Shown here: piece after piece, positions 39,890-50,084 of the stretch
Numbering within the stretch: the first letter of the stretch is position 1
Layout: each line of letters begins with the position of its first letter
Source: Blastomussa wellsi
Lineage: Eukaryota; Cnidaria; Anthozoa; Scleractinia; Plerogyridae
DNA length: 64,000 bases
Direction: 5' to 3'
Assembly: GCA_947652115.1 (NCBI GenBank)
Contig: OX393570.1
Coordinates: 4,522,461 to 4,586,460, forward strand
The notes under the pieces: generated by a model
The model's input: the letters and a program-made list of their open reading frames with translations, nothing else
Database searches by the model: none
Told to the model about the DNA's origin: nothing
Made by a program: the position numbers and the translations under genes

Positions 39890-42800
39890 CTGCTAATTAC
39901 AGAATCGAGTCACAAGAAGCAAAAATCATTGTTGTGTTGTAATTGCGCATTTAGTTCTGGCTTTAAGCGGCTGATGTAGATCGCTTCTTTGAGCTGGAGA
40001 CAGTGTCCAGTTTTAGCTGAATCTACAATCTTGAAACAATCAACCGAACATTTGCGTTTACAACTAGGTGAACCGTTCAGGTGTTTGTAGACGTGAGAAT
40101 TTTTGTCAGTCGAGAGATGCTCTTTTACCCTAGTTGCAAAGTGGCATGACGTCTCGCCAATGTAACGGGAGTTACATCCCGCACAAGTAAATTGATACAC
40201 AACCAGAGATTTTAATGCATCTGGAATAGGATCTTTGAAACTGAAAAAATTCTTGATTTTGTAAGAAGAAAAAGCAATTCTGATGTCTATATCTTTGCAA
40301 AAAACGTCCAACAAGTGTTTTAGTTTTTTGCGTGTGACGGTAGAGAAATCACCCACAACTGGCAGTTTAAAGTACCGAATACCTGTTTGTGTTTTCCCCA
40401 GTAGCGGAAGTGTTGTTTTCAGTTGGTCTAAAAGAAAATTTGTTTTTACACCCCTTAATGATCTTGTCTATGAGATGGCCAGGAAAGGAGTTGCGTAGAA
40501 GAGTTATCGATAGTTGCTGAAGATCTTTTTCCCGTCCAGTGATGAAGACTAGCTTTGCTAGTTGAAATATTGGCCAATAAATTTTGCCCTTTTGCCGTAG
40601 TGCCAGCCTTCCAATCAACTTGGTTTTCGTGTATAGTATTTATACTATTCTTGGGTTTGTAAGTTAAAAAATGTTGAAAAAGAGTAACTGCAAATCTGAC
40701 TATAAATTAGGCCGTGACACACTAAGTGACAAGTCGATGCAACAATTCGGCTTGTGTAACAAATTGAATTTTTGTGAACATCCCGGTTGCTGCGACAGAA
40801 TATTTTCGCGAATTCAAATCAGAACTTGCTTTGGATGCAGAAAACAGGGAGCGACTTGCTGCCTAGCGTGCCCTGAATGGCAACGGTGTGTACCTGAGGC
40901 CCGAACCCTCCGTCCAAAATCTTGCAAGTGTAGATGCACTTCATCTCCGGATTCCTCATGCTGGGATACGTTCGGGAGCTGCAGTAGCCCACGGGCCAAA
41001 TGTAACGCTCGGAATGGAAACCTGGCCGGTCATGCACAATCTATAAAACAGCAAACATTGTCACAAATGAATGAAGAATTTTATCAGAATAATGCAAGAA
41101 ATCACACCTCGCCCCAAGATGACTCACCTCGCCAAGACTGTGAACGGTAAGACCTCCCAAGACGATAGGAAAGATTGGTTTACCTGACAAGGAGGAAGAG
41201 CAAACCAAAGAAAAATGTTAAACCAGCAACTGTTGTATTAGGGTTTAAGAAGCCTAAGAGCCTTTGATATTCTGAAAAATACTTTCCAGTCGGAGAAAAG
41301 AAGCAACTAACCATTCAGATGACATTCAACTTTTTCGAGATTATAATGGGGGTACACTTAACAATTATTCCACGAGCGCACATTGGATATGAGATGGTAC
41401 ATAGGCAGCGAGGTGCGTAGCGCCGAGTTGGCTACAACCATCTCATATCCAACAAGCAAACATTGTGAAAAATGCATTCTTTTACGCGTACACCTACATT
41501 ATTTGTAGGTCAATGGTATATGAGCTCATATACATGTACCAATGCGTCTAAACCAATCAAAACTCAGGAAATGCAATATACCATAGCTAGTTTTTAATAA
41601 TAAGAAATAACATGGGAGGCGTGGAACTTGCCTCATGGTCAGTGCTGTGCACTCCGAATTGAACGGCCCGAGTTCGAGTCCTGGTTGGGGCACTGCGTTG
41701 TGTTCTTGGGCAAAACACTTAACTGCCACAGTGCCTCTCTTCACCCAGGAGTATGAATGGGTACCAGTGAATTGTTTGGAAAAACCTGGCAGAATGCTGG
41801 GATGGACGAGCTTCCTGACAAAACTGCTAGCTGCTCAGAAACCGGAACTAAGCACCAGAAGCTACGAGCCTGTAGTGTTGGACTAAAAATGCTTTATCTT
41901 TCTAAGGCATGACAATAGCAGAGGGATCTACATGCAACAAAATACAGAACAGACAACCAGGGTTGTCAATAAGATTTGAAGTATGTGGAGATATTTTGAA
42001 AGTAGACGGCACTGGGGTCCCTTTTGTTAAGCGTTTTTGTAATGACCGTTTTTTTCCCTCTTATCTCCGCCAAATTGTAGCCGGTGAAAACGTTTAAGTA
42101 GCCGGCGATGACAACCCTGGACAACTACTGTTGTTTTAGTTTTGTTACCTTTGGAATCGACTGTGATGGGCTGAACCTTTCTCTTGATAGCTGTACCTGG
42201 CTTCTTTCTCTTGGGTTTCACTAGAGGGGCTCCTTGATTAGCGGCAGCGGCAGCAGCTGCAGCGACAGCAAACACATTGTACAGGGGGGCATTGTATAAA
42301 ATTTGCACTTATAAGACCATCAAGGATGACTAAAGAGGCTAGTGCTGCATTCACTCTTGAGTGAGACATCTTAGTCTAATCATGAATGAAACATGTCCCC
42401 ATAAGAAAATAGTGAGCCCTGTTAGGAAGGCCAAGATATATCTGAAGGAGGTCAGCCGAGCAAGAACTACGGTAGACAGAATTACAATGGAACAAAATGG
42501 AACTAAACCTGAGACCGTGACGAGTGGATAACTGTGGGCGCCTTATTCTCTGGTCCATAGAGGAGCAAAGGGGATAAGAATACATGTAAGAGTTGAGAAT
42601 TATTTTTCAATAAGGGATACAGCGTCAAAATAGTGACCTGGTGACTGATAAAAATGTCATATGACAATGAACAACAAGATATGAAAGCACCCTCCCTCTC
42701 CTCCTACAAATTCATCTCCTGGGCCATGCTTCGTAAAATAGCCAACGATTCTGCCTCCTGTCGGTTGGGATTTGTAACACGTTTCCACTTGATTTGCAAT

Positions 42801-45800
42801 GTTTGTTTTCTTATTTACAGTGTCCACAATTAGCACAAGAGTGCTAAATACACTGACACATAAATAAATGGATTACATGTAATTTTAGGGCGTGTTTGTT
42901 TGGGATCAATCCGGAATAAGAATAAATAACAATTATTCCATGAGCTTGCGTTGGATATGAAGTGATAAAATAACCAACGAGCGCGTAGCGCGAGTTGGTT
43001 ATAATCACTTCATATCCAACAAGGGCGAATGGAATAATTGTTTTAGTAAATTCTCAAACCAGGTTTTGCCGCCGATTTTTATTTCCACAATTTTACAAAG
43101 CGTTCGGAAAGAGCATACAACTTCCGGTCACACGCACTATTTTCCATATGACGTAAAACTCCGACTATTGGCTCATAGTCGGAGTTTTTTAGCCAATCAA
43201 AAAGCTAGAAATGCAATAGTCGGAGCTGAGAATATACTAACTGGAATTATGTGAGTAAGTGTTTGTTTGGGAGCTATTCTCATTCTGGAATAGCCGGATT
43301 TCCATTCCCTGGGAGCAGAATAGCCGGAATATATTCTTATTCCGGAATATCCGAAAAGAAGGCGCCCTTAGTATCTTATTTTTATTAATTTTTTTTAATG
43401 ACAAGGTAGTTGGTCTAGAGCTATTAGTTGGATTCAACCCATGCTCGAGCTTCACCCACCTTTTTGTGCTGCTGCACCAGTAGCAGCAGTGGCGGCAGCT
43501 GTAGAGTTTTCTGGTTGTGCTTTTGGCTTTTTTGGTTTTGCAGGTTTCTTCTTTTCTGGTTTGGCAGGTTTTTCTTTCTCTTTTACCCCTTCTTTAGCTG
43601 TTAATGAAATAAAGACAACAAAAAACAAAATCAAATGAGACCAAGGCTGCCACAACCATGACAATTCAATAACATATACACTCCAGAAAATAACAAATGT
43701 GGGGATATTGACAGACAAAAGTTGAAAACAAGAGATAGTCCTTGCGGCTTACATCTATATTAATCAATATTATTGGTTCTTGCTTTGTCGTCAGGGCTGC
43801 AAATAACCATTGGAAATCGGACAATGGCCGACCAACTTTTACCTGTCCAATATGAAATATGATGAAATGATGTAATAATAAATTGAGATGTCCGACCTCG
43901 CTGTAGATTTTTCCAATCAAAATACTTTCTTACCTTTGGTCGGACACACGTACTTGTCCTTTCAAGGAAGAAAAATTATTTATAGCCCTGATAGTGCACA
44001 TGAGATGTTTGGAGAGTAAAAAGAAGCATATTAAAGTTTCTCAAGTTCATAGCCAAGAGGAACTTCAGGATCTCTACTTGAGTCGAGTGATCTCAAAACT
44101 TCCCAAGTGCACCATTACTCAATATTGCACAGCTAGGAGCAAATTGTTTAACAAATTTTTTAATAACAATGCCAGTTGAAACCCGTTCCCCATACCTCAC
44201 ATCATGTACATGTATACACTACATTACATGTACACTGCAATGACACATCACTACAAACCTGTGGTGTCTGTAGCAGCGGCAGCCTTTTGAGCTTTTGTTG
44301 CTGTTACAGCTGCTGCTGTTGAAGTCTTTGTTTCCTTCTCTGCCTTTGGCTTTGCTGCTGCTCTCTTAGCCTTGACCTTTGATGGCACCTTGGGCTTGTC
44401 CATGACAAATGGGGGGAGCACGACAGGTGGTAGCATGTCTGGAGGGAAGGGAGCATAGGGTGGTGCCTGGAATACCCCAGCCTCTGCAGCAGCTTGATAC
44501 TGGAACAATCGTTTTAGAATGAACCTTAGATTAAGAAAACAGGATATGTGAGTGACTTATCGCCACAGTAAACTTACAGATGGGGATATTTTATTTTGTA
44601 CATGTACAAATTGCATAAAATTATACTACATGGCCTGAGATAGGTTTTAAAGGCAAGGCAACATTGATAAGGAATTCTCAAACTCATTAATAATTCATCA
44701 CGTGAAAACACAGGAAATCAGAACCATAACCGTGTTTGGAAATGTGATCTTAATTAGCATAGATTTTTACGATTTTATTTCTTCGCTTTCTCCGTAGTTT
44801 TAGTTTCGATTGAGAAGATATATCAAACACTCGAGACAGTGTTTCATCACATTTCCAAACACCTTGAAGTTCGTCAAAAATACTCCACTGCGCGTCGTAT
44901 TTTCAACTCTCTTCTCGGTGTTTGGAAATGTGATGAAACACTCTCCCTTGTGTTTGATATATTACTTCCAGTACTGTACATGTAGGTCAACACATGTGAG
45001 CCTTGCCAAATCATCAGAAGTTTTATGACTATTACAAGTACGTAGTTTGTGGGTCAGCTAGCGAAACTTGCCAGGTTTTTTTACCTGAGGGCCTTCTCTT
45101 AGCTGAAACACTGATCCAGAATCATTATGCAATTGTCATAATTATACTAACTGCACAATTTGCATTCAAAATTTATTCTTCCTATCAATACCAAGAGAGG
45201 TGCAAATAACCTTTTACCATGAAAGTATGTGTCTAACTAAATCGCCTTCAGTTGTTGATCAGACAAAACAGTTATGAGGTATAAATCTATTATTGATCAG
45301 AACAATAATGTGTAGTCATGCACAACACTGGCAATTGGCAAGGGGAAAATATTGTCCATACATTGTCTGACCAAAGCTGGGATTTTATTAGCACAGTTTG
45401 GTCGGCCATTGTCCGATGAACAGCTGTTACATGACTTTTTATTTGCAGCTATGCACTGGTTACTATTATTAGCAAAAACACAAAACAAAACAAATTAAGC
45501 TTTTACTTTCTCTCAAGTTTTGCTCTCTGAAGTTTGGCCTCAGTTCTCACTACTTCATCACTCAATGCTCCATTTTCCTGCAAATTGAAGAAAGGAAAAT
45601 CTCAAACACCACAACCAGTAAAAAGAATGTCCATAAAAATTATTAGGGCCCTGTTGATCAAAGGGTTGATAACCCTACAAACCCTGGATAAAAAAGTAAT
45701 CATAATCCAGCTGTGGATAGAGCACTTTGTTTTGTTACCACTTGTATCCACCGGATGGTGATTTATCCAGTAGATACCACGTGATATGTGGGTTGTGTTT

Positions 45801-48800
45801 GTTGTTGGTTCTTGGTCTTGCTCCGAGAGGTTTTCCTCTGGGTACTCCTGTTTTCCCCTCTCCTCAAAAACCAACATTTCTAAATTCCATATTCGATCTG
45901 GAACACACGGTCACGTTTAAAATGAGCTCTAAGCTCCTAAGTGTATCGTGGGTAAATAAATTACATTTTACATTTTTTTTACATGCCATGTTTTTGAGTG
46001 GCATACATGTACCGTGAAATATCCCACTTGTAAGCTACTTGATTTAGCAGTACAAAGAGAAATGAGACATGAGAAAACATTGTATTGAGCTATTTTATCC
46101 CACGCCTCTAACACGACTTACAGAAAGGCAGAACTTCAAGTGAATAATTATATAAAATGCTTATCACAAAACCTTTAAAGCTTTTAATGTCACCATATCA
46201 GTTAAGATTCCTCTGCCTGCTTTGAATCCTGGTGCGTATCTGCATGTCTGAACACCCCTGAATCCTGGGGCATGTATGCATGTCTGAATACTCCTGACTA
46301 CAGGGAAACACTCTCTGTTGTTAGCTCCATTACAGGGTCTGAAATTGCGACAGGCTGGTCGCCAATGCGACTGAAAATTGAGTGTTGCCGACCAGAATTT
46401 CATAGCTAGTCGCCAACAGGCGACTAACTTTTAGCGTTGTTTTGAATGAGCCCCCAAGGAATTAAATCTAAAAATTTCGCGTTTGATTTTAGCAAGAAAC
46501 TTACCGCTTGTCTTTTCAATTTTTAATCTCCACGAAAGTAATCAAGATTAAAAGTAAAGGTAAGATTCCCGTTAGAAGACCTTTAAAAATTGTTGTAAAC
46601 CACTCACTTTTATCTACATTTAGCGGCTGCCATATTTTCAGCGGTTTCGTATAAAAGCCATACCGTGGGCGCAATTTAGTTCGGAAGTAGCCTAGAACAA
46701 GCAATATGGCTACTTGTTCGTGCGTGGCTTCTTGCTTCATACTGCTGGTCAGTTTTCAAACAAAGAGAGCTATCTATTCAACGAAAAATCCTTTTCAACT
46801 GAAATGTAAACTACACGATATTTTAATGCCTTTATACATGCGAGTCTTAAAGAAACGTTTTTTCAGAACTCAATGTTTTCGTGTTTTGCTGTGAGACAAA
46901 AATTTTACGAACCACTTTTTGGCGACCAGATTTTTTCATTTGGCGACTGAAAGAAAAAATGTTCAGTCGCCACTTGGCGCCAGCATAAAAAAGTTAATTT
47001 CGGACCCTGCGTTAAACTGCATTTAACTGCAATATAAACACTATAAAATGTATTTTAAAATAGGATTAATTAATAAGTAACAATACATACAAACACCAGT
47101 TGCTTGACCATCCGTTTTATTCCGAGATATTTCCTTTTGTAGTCAATGGGATGTTTTGATGCAGTGGTTTTAACAGACTGCAAAAGAATTTTCCTATCAA
47201 TAATAGCATACACAGATTTGTCTGTGTGACATACTATTATTATAATAATATAATGCCTCCTTTAAAAACTAGTATTGATGGCACCAATACATTATTTAGT
47301 TGTAAAACCATTTGATTGGTAATAAATCTGATTCATTTGATATTAAACAAGTTCTGTAACACTAATAATAAAAATTAATCAATTGTCCTTAAAATCTCAC
47401 TTGAATGGAATTAATAAAAATAAAGGGCTCAAAACTGCAACCAGTACGGTTGAATTTGTGACAAATTGTTTACCTTTTGCAACTAAAATTTTCTCTTCAG
47501 TTGCAACTTTGTGACTAGTTTTCTCCCAAATTAACTTGGATGAACCAAGAATTTTAATTCTTTTGTGTTTTGAAAATTTGTGGACAAAATATTTCCCAAT
47601 TTCTCCTTGACATCACATATTAAGTGATTAACTTGATCAAATGCCAGTACTGAACAGCAGCTTCTATATAAAATTTAATATGAATCGCTGGTACACATGA
47701 GTGCTCCCACTTACAAACAACTCACAAAAAAACAAGCCAGTGACAAACTTTCCATAACTAGTCGAGCCCTGATACACCCAAAGCTAGTCTACATGGCAGG
47801 CTTAGAAAGGGGGGGGGGGAGGGCAGGGGTTTCAAAACAAGGCGGCGACTGCCAGAGTTCCACCGGCTACTTGACTATTATGCCACCGGCTACTCTGGCC
47901 ATAGCAATCAGCTTGTGACCTAAAAGCTCACCTATAACAGCCGCCTACTCTTACAGTCGATGACACCTACTTCAAATCATTTTGAAACCCCTGGGAGGGG
48001 ACAACGAGAAACGGAAAAGGGAAGGGGGCAAAGGGAACACCTGCCCTAAAAGCCCAGCTTTTTGCATTTACACCCACTAATTTTCTAGTAATTGTATGAC
48101 ATTACCTGTATTCTTTAAACAAATTGTCACAAGAATGTTTATTGGAAAGACAGTGTTTCCCATGCGGTGAAGCCAGATGCGACAAAATGGCAATTTCACC
48201 CTGGGTCATGCAATCATGATTTAGCATGGAAATGTTAGCATGGAAAAGTCATGGAAATTTAGCATGGATCTCACAAAGAATTCAAAGATTTTTACTCCAG
48301 TTTATCTGCGTTTGTAAGCCAGATGAAACTGAATAGTTTACAGATTTTTTATGGAATTCATTTTAAGGTGCAGCCACCACAGCCAGATGACAACCAGTCA
48401 CACCTTTAAGGCATGCTAAATAAAATTGTGTGGCTTCATTGCTCAGTTGGTGGAGCATCGCACCAATATCACAGAGGTCACAGGTTCAAATCCAGTTGAA
48501 TTAAGTCCTCAATTTTTCAGGCTTCTTTCTTCCAATTGCTTAAATTGGAAATTCACTACGGAGATCATTTCTCACTTCCATCTACATCCACAGAACTTTC
48601 ATATATATGAATTATTCATATACTGTACTTTACGGTGTGGTATGCTAAACAAACCCAAACAGGACAATTTTCTCTCAGGTTTTCAATCAATGTCATTAAT
48701 TACACTGTATTATTTTTGGCAATGAATTATTACCTGATCATCTCCCTCCGTGGTCTCATTATCCATGGAGTCATCCTCATCGTCATCATCTTCAACATCA

Positions 48801-49990
48801 ACTTCCTGTATGAGCAAAAAAGATACAATCATGCATGTAAGTATACAGTAAGGGGGTGATTACATGGCGATTTTCAGCCCGGGCTGAAATTTCAGCCTGG
48901 TGGGGCAGGCTGAAATATTGTTGCGATTGCATGACAAATTTCAACCCGGGCTGAAATATAATCCACAGAAAACAACCTCATTGCACTCATTGCACTCGCC
49001 ACTTTCATTCCAAGAGGATTTCTTTCATGTGTTTAAGCAATAGTCAGAGAACTTATTCATAGCCTCATCTACACACGAGGCAGTTCAGGAGAATTCAAGA
49101 CAGTTATGCAAACCCGAGACACAGCCGAGGGTTTGCATATCTTTCGAGAATTCTCCCAAACCCCCCGCATGAGGCTATGTAAACACGAAAAAAGTCCTCT
49201 ATTGCTTTTATAAAATAGTTCTTAAAAGTACGCACAAAACTAAAACATCACAACCATGTTTACGTAATCTCATCTAAACACACCTAACAACCAACAAGAG
49301 CGCATGTAGTATCTCAGTTATTTTATAAAAGTGCATGTTGCACTTTCAAGCACTTACCATCAATGCAAACCACCCTAAGTGATTATCAATTCTTTTAAAT
49401 CTGGACCTCTCACGGAAAGTCTATGGGAAAAACAAGCAAGATAACGAGGAACAGATCAAAAAATGCTCCATGTGNNNNNNNNNNNNNNNNNNNNNNNNNN
49501 NNNNNNNNNNNNNNNNNNNNNNNNNNNNNNNNNNNNNNNNNNNNNNNNNNNNNNNNNNNNNNNNNNNNNNNNNNNNNNNNNNNNNNNNNNNNNNNNNNNN
49601 NNNNNNNNNNNNNNNNNNNNNNNNNNNNNNNNNNNNNNNNNNNNNNNNNNNNNNNNNNNNNNNNNNNNNNNNNNCAGTGTTGATATTATTTATACAAACA
49701 ACCACTGAAGAACTATTTTGCGAACCGTTGTAGTCACACTCGCAAACTTTTCTACTTTGGCAAAAGACAAAGATCAATTGACTACTTTCCTTTGCAAATA
49801 TCTTTTATTAAGGATTTAAGGCACGTTCTCTTGTATTTTGCGTAGCAGTCGATGCCTTTCCAAACGCTCCGGACAAATTAACGAAGGAAATTAAACTGCG
49901 AGCGAACCAAGAGCAGGAATTTTGGAGAGAAGTGCCGCGTAGCCGTTATAGAACTGAAGGAAAACCTACCTCCTCCTCACTTCTCCCCAT
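36342..49990 (-). CDS. TBRG1-like nuclear FY-rich (FYRN/FYRC) protein
   Basis: Fourteen minus-strand exons join with matching phases into 580 residues (human TBRG1, 411): 49970-49990, 48734-48805, 47091-47177, 45507-45577, 44259-44524, 43460-43597, 42149-42256, 41128-41183, 40894-41040, 39215-39312, 38986-39140, 38246-38467, 36659-36781 and 36342-36520. Residues 32-100 match the TBRG1 N-terminal basic/coiled region (DYKRKYLGIKRM). Residues 100-240 are rich in Lys, Pro and Ala. KPIFPIVLGGLTVHSLGE precedes the FYRN domain (about 274-330, WPVGYCSSRTYPSM). FYRC (about 355-405) contains FFGFSHPTIQYL and PGARKCTKYQWVKF. The tail is acidic, then Ser/Pro-rich. Vertebrate TBRG1 is a nuclear growth-inhibitory protein linked to p53/ARF. 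Exon 1, only MGRSEEE, is the least certain; a 200 bp gap lies in intron 1. Confidence 0.93.
36950..38030. repeat. 28 bp minisatellite in the penultimate TBRG1 introns
   Basis: About 38 copies of a 28 bp unit, AAAACGAGCAAACAGCGACA + AGCGCGGG, with recurring A/G variants. It sits in the intron between exons 38246-38467 and 36659-36781. Because 28 is not a multiple of three and the unit lacks stop codons in most frames, the array is open for 300-386 codons in several frames on both strands. Those frames are not genes: the phases of the flanking exons join across the array. Confidence 0.95.
39655..39832. repeat. 178 bp near-perfect hairpin, hammerhead-like, Penelope-type tail
   Basis: The left arm (AATTTGGTTTTATCAACTGG onward) and the right arm (ending CCAGTTGATAAAACCAAATT) are almost fully complementary over about 70 bp. 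The loop side contains CCGACGAAGGGCTAACGCTC followed by GAAACGTC. This is the layout of a hammerhead core: CUGANGA, stem II closed by GGGC/GCUC, then GAAA, then a GUC cleavage site. The core uracil is changed to C here, which would be expected to cripple cleavage. It lies just past the 3' end of a Penelope-like coding remnant. Confidence 0.75.
39910..40618 (-). pseudogene. Penelope-like element remnant with GIY-YIG endonuclease domain
   Basis: Two minus-strand frames, 40367-40618 and 39910-40356, belong to one broken coding region. The second begins GDFSTVTRKKLKHLL and contains VYQFTCAGCNSRYIGETSCH, the GIY-YIG nuclease signature with its upstream CxxC. It continues with RVKEHL and LKEAIYISRLKPELNAQ. 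The frame before it ends in TENNTSATGENTNR at a shift of one base, after which IRYFKLPVVG resumes in the other frame. The reverse transcriptase part is missing upstream, so the element is 5'-truncated. It lies inside a TBRG1 intron, in the same orientation as the host gene. Penelope-like elements use this nuclease for insertion; this copy is dead. Confidence 0.8.
41361..41467. mobile_element. palindromic MITE, ACAATTATTCC family, copy 1
   Basis: Starts ACAATTATTCCACGAGCGC. Inner arms TTGGATATGAGATGG and CCATCTCATATCCAA are perfect inverses around a GCGTAGCGC centre. The right terminus is decayed. A second copy lies at 42929-43041. Both are in TBRG1 introns. Confidence 0.75.
41610..41885 (+). 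mobile_element. tRNA-derived SINE, copy 2
   Basis: The head has CTCATGGTCAGTGCTGTGC and GAGTTCGAGTCCTGG (B-box-like). The body has GGGCAAAACACTTAACTGCC, ACAGTGCCTCTCTTCACCC and GGCAGAATGCTGGG. The order and sequence match the copy at 12460-12645. It lies in a TBRG1 intron, opposite to the host gene. Open frames across it are not genes. Confidence 0.75.
41957..42120. mobile_element. CAGGG-terminal element, 164 bp
   Basis: CCAGGGTTGTCAATAAG at the left end is mirrored by GATGACAACCCTGG at the right. The interior includes AGTAGCCGGCGATG, related to a GCCACCGGCTACT motif in the 47824 element. It ends 28 bp from a TBRG1 splice donor (exon 42149-42256). Confidence 0.7.
42929..43041. mobile_element. 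palindromic MITE, ACAATTATTCC family, copy 2
   Basis: ACAATTATTCCATGAGC at the left and GGAATAATTGT at the right are terminal inverted repeats. Inside, TTGGATATGAAGTGAT and ATCACTTCATATCCAA flank GAGCGCGTAGCGCGAG. The structure matches the copy at 41361-41467, and this copy keeps both ends. Confidence 0.8.
43156..43189. repeat. perfect 14 bp hairpin
   Basis: AAAACTCCGACTAT, a 6 bp loop, then ATAGTCGGAGTTTT. The motif ATAGTCGGAG recurs in direct orientation at about 43220. It is probably the end of a small element next to the MITE at 42929-43041. Confidence 0.6.
43792..43990. mobile_element. CAGGG-terminal element, 199 bp
   Basis: CAGGGCTGCAAATAA at the left and TTATTTATAGCCCTG at the right form terminal inverted repeats; inner CGGAC and CCGAC blocks (CGGACAATGGCCGACC, GTCCGACC) add further symmetry. 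No coding capacity. It lies in a TBRG1 intron. Confidence 0.7.
44818..44962. mobile_element. MITE with GTTTGGAAATGTGATGAAAC arms
   Basis: ATATATCAAACACTC and CACATTTCCAAACACC at the left are inverted at the right as GGTGTTTGGAAATGTG and TTGTGTTTGATATAT. An additional GTGTTTGGAAATGTGATC at 44733 looks like part of a second, broken copy. It lies in a TBRG1 intron. Confidence 0.75.
46333..47009. mobile_element. CAGGG-terminal non-autonomous element, 677 bp
   Basis: CAGGGTCTGAAATT at the left mirrors AATTTCGGACCCTG at the right. Subterminal blocks repeat around TGGCGACC, GTCGCCA and AGTCGCC. The interior, including short frames at 46516-46740 and 46706-46894, has no recognised protein. The right end is 82 bp from TBRG1 exon 47091-47177. 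Confidence 0.7.
47824..47993. mobile_element. CAGGG-terminal element, 170 bp
   Basis: Perfect 14 bp terminal inverted repeats, CAGGGGTTTCAAAA and TTTTGAAACCCCTG. The interior has two CACCGGCTACT blocks. A G-run precedes the left end. It lies in a TBRG1 intron. Confidence 0.75.
48432..48505 (+). mobile_element. tRNA-related sequence, probable SINE head
   Basis: Box A-like TTGCTCAGTTGGTGGAGC and an exact box B, GGTTCAAATCC, are spaced as in a tRNA, but the acceptor ends do not pair convincingly and the anticodon arm is irregular. I read it as a SINE head or tRNA pseudogene in the TBRG1 intron, not a working tRNA gene. Confidence 0.55.
48872..48957. repeat. TTTCAGCCCGGGCTGAAA palindromic repeat
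   Basis: TTTCAGCCCGGGCTGAAA, then TTTCAGCC and GGCTGAAA, then TTTCAACCCGGGCTGAAA form a nested palindrome within about 86 bp. GATTACATGGCGA and TTGCGATTGCATGAC around the centre are also related. Likely a short foldback element; family not identified. Confidence 0.7.
49040..49175. repeat. imperfect palindrome, MITE-like
   Basis: CATAGCCTCAT...GAGAATTC...GCAAACCC at the left is mirrored by GGGTTTGC...GAGAATTCTC...ATGAGGCTATG at the right. The symmetry spans about 135 bp, next to the assembly gap, in TBRG1 intron 1. Confidence 0.65.
49475..49674. other. assembly gap of exactly 200 N
   Basis: The round size suggests a placeholder gap. It lies in TBRG1 intron 1. Open frames crossing it are meaningless. 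A coding exon could be hidden here, although the phases of TBRG1 exons 1 and 2 already agree (both phase 0). Confidence 0.98.
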
Positions 49991-50084
49991 TTTTCTTAAT
50001 CCAGAGGCTTGATGATTTTCCAAGTGAATTAAGAATCACCAATAATAGCATATGTAATCGGCATCAGTACTTAAAAAGTCATAC

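Noticed and set aside
40671..41150. 159-codon plus-strand frame
   Set aside because: It is antisense to TBRG1 exons 40894-41040 and 41128-41183, which match the family; the plus-strand protein has no motif.
48432..48505. Functional tRNA gene
   Set aside because: The boxes are present but the acceptor stem and anticodon arm do not fold convincingly; more likely SINE-derived.
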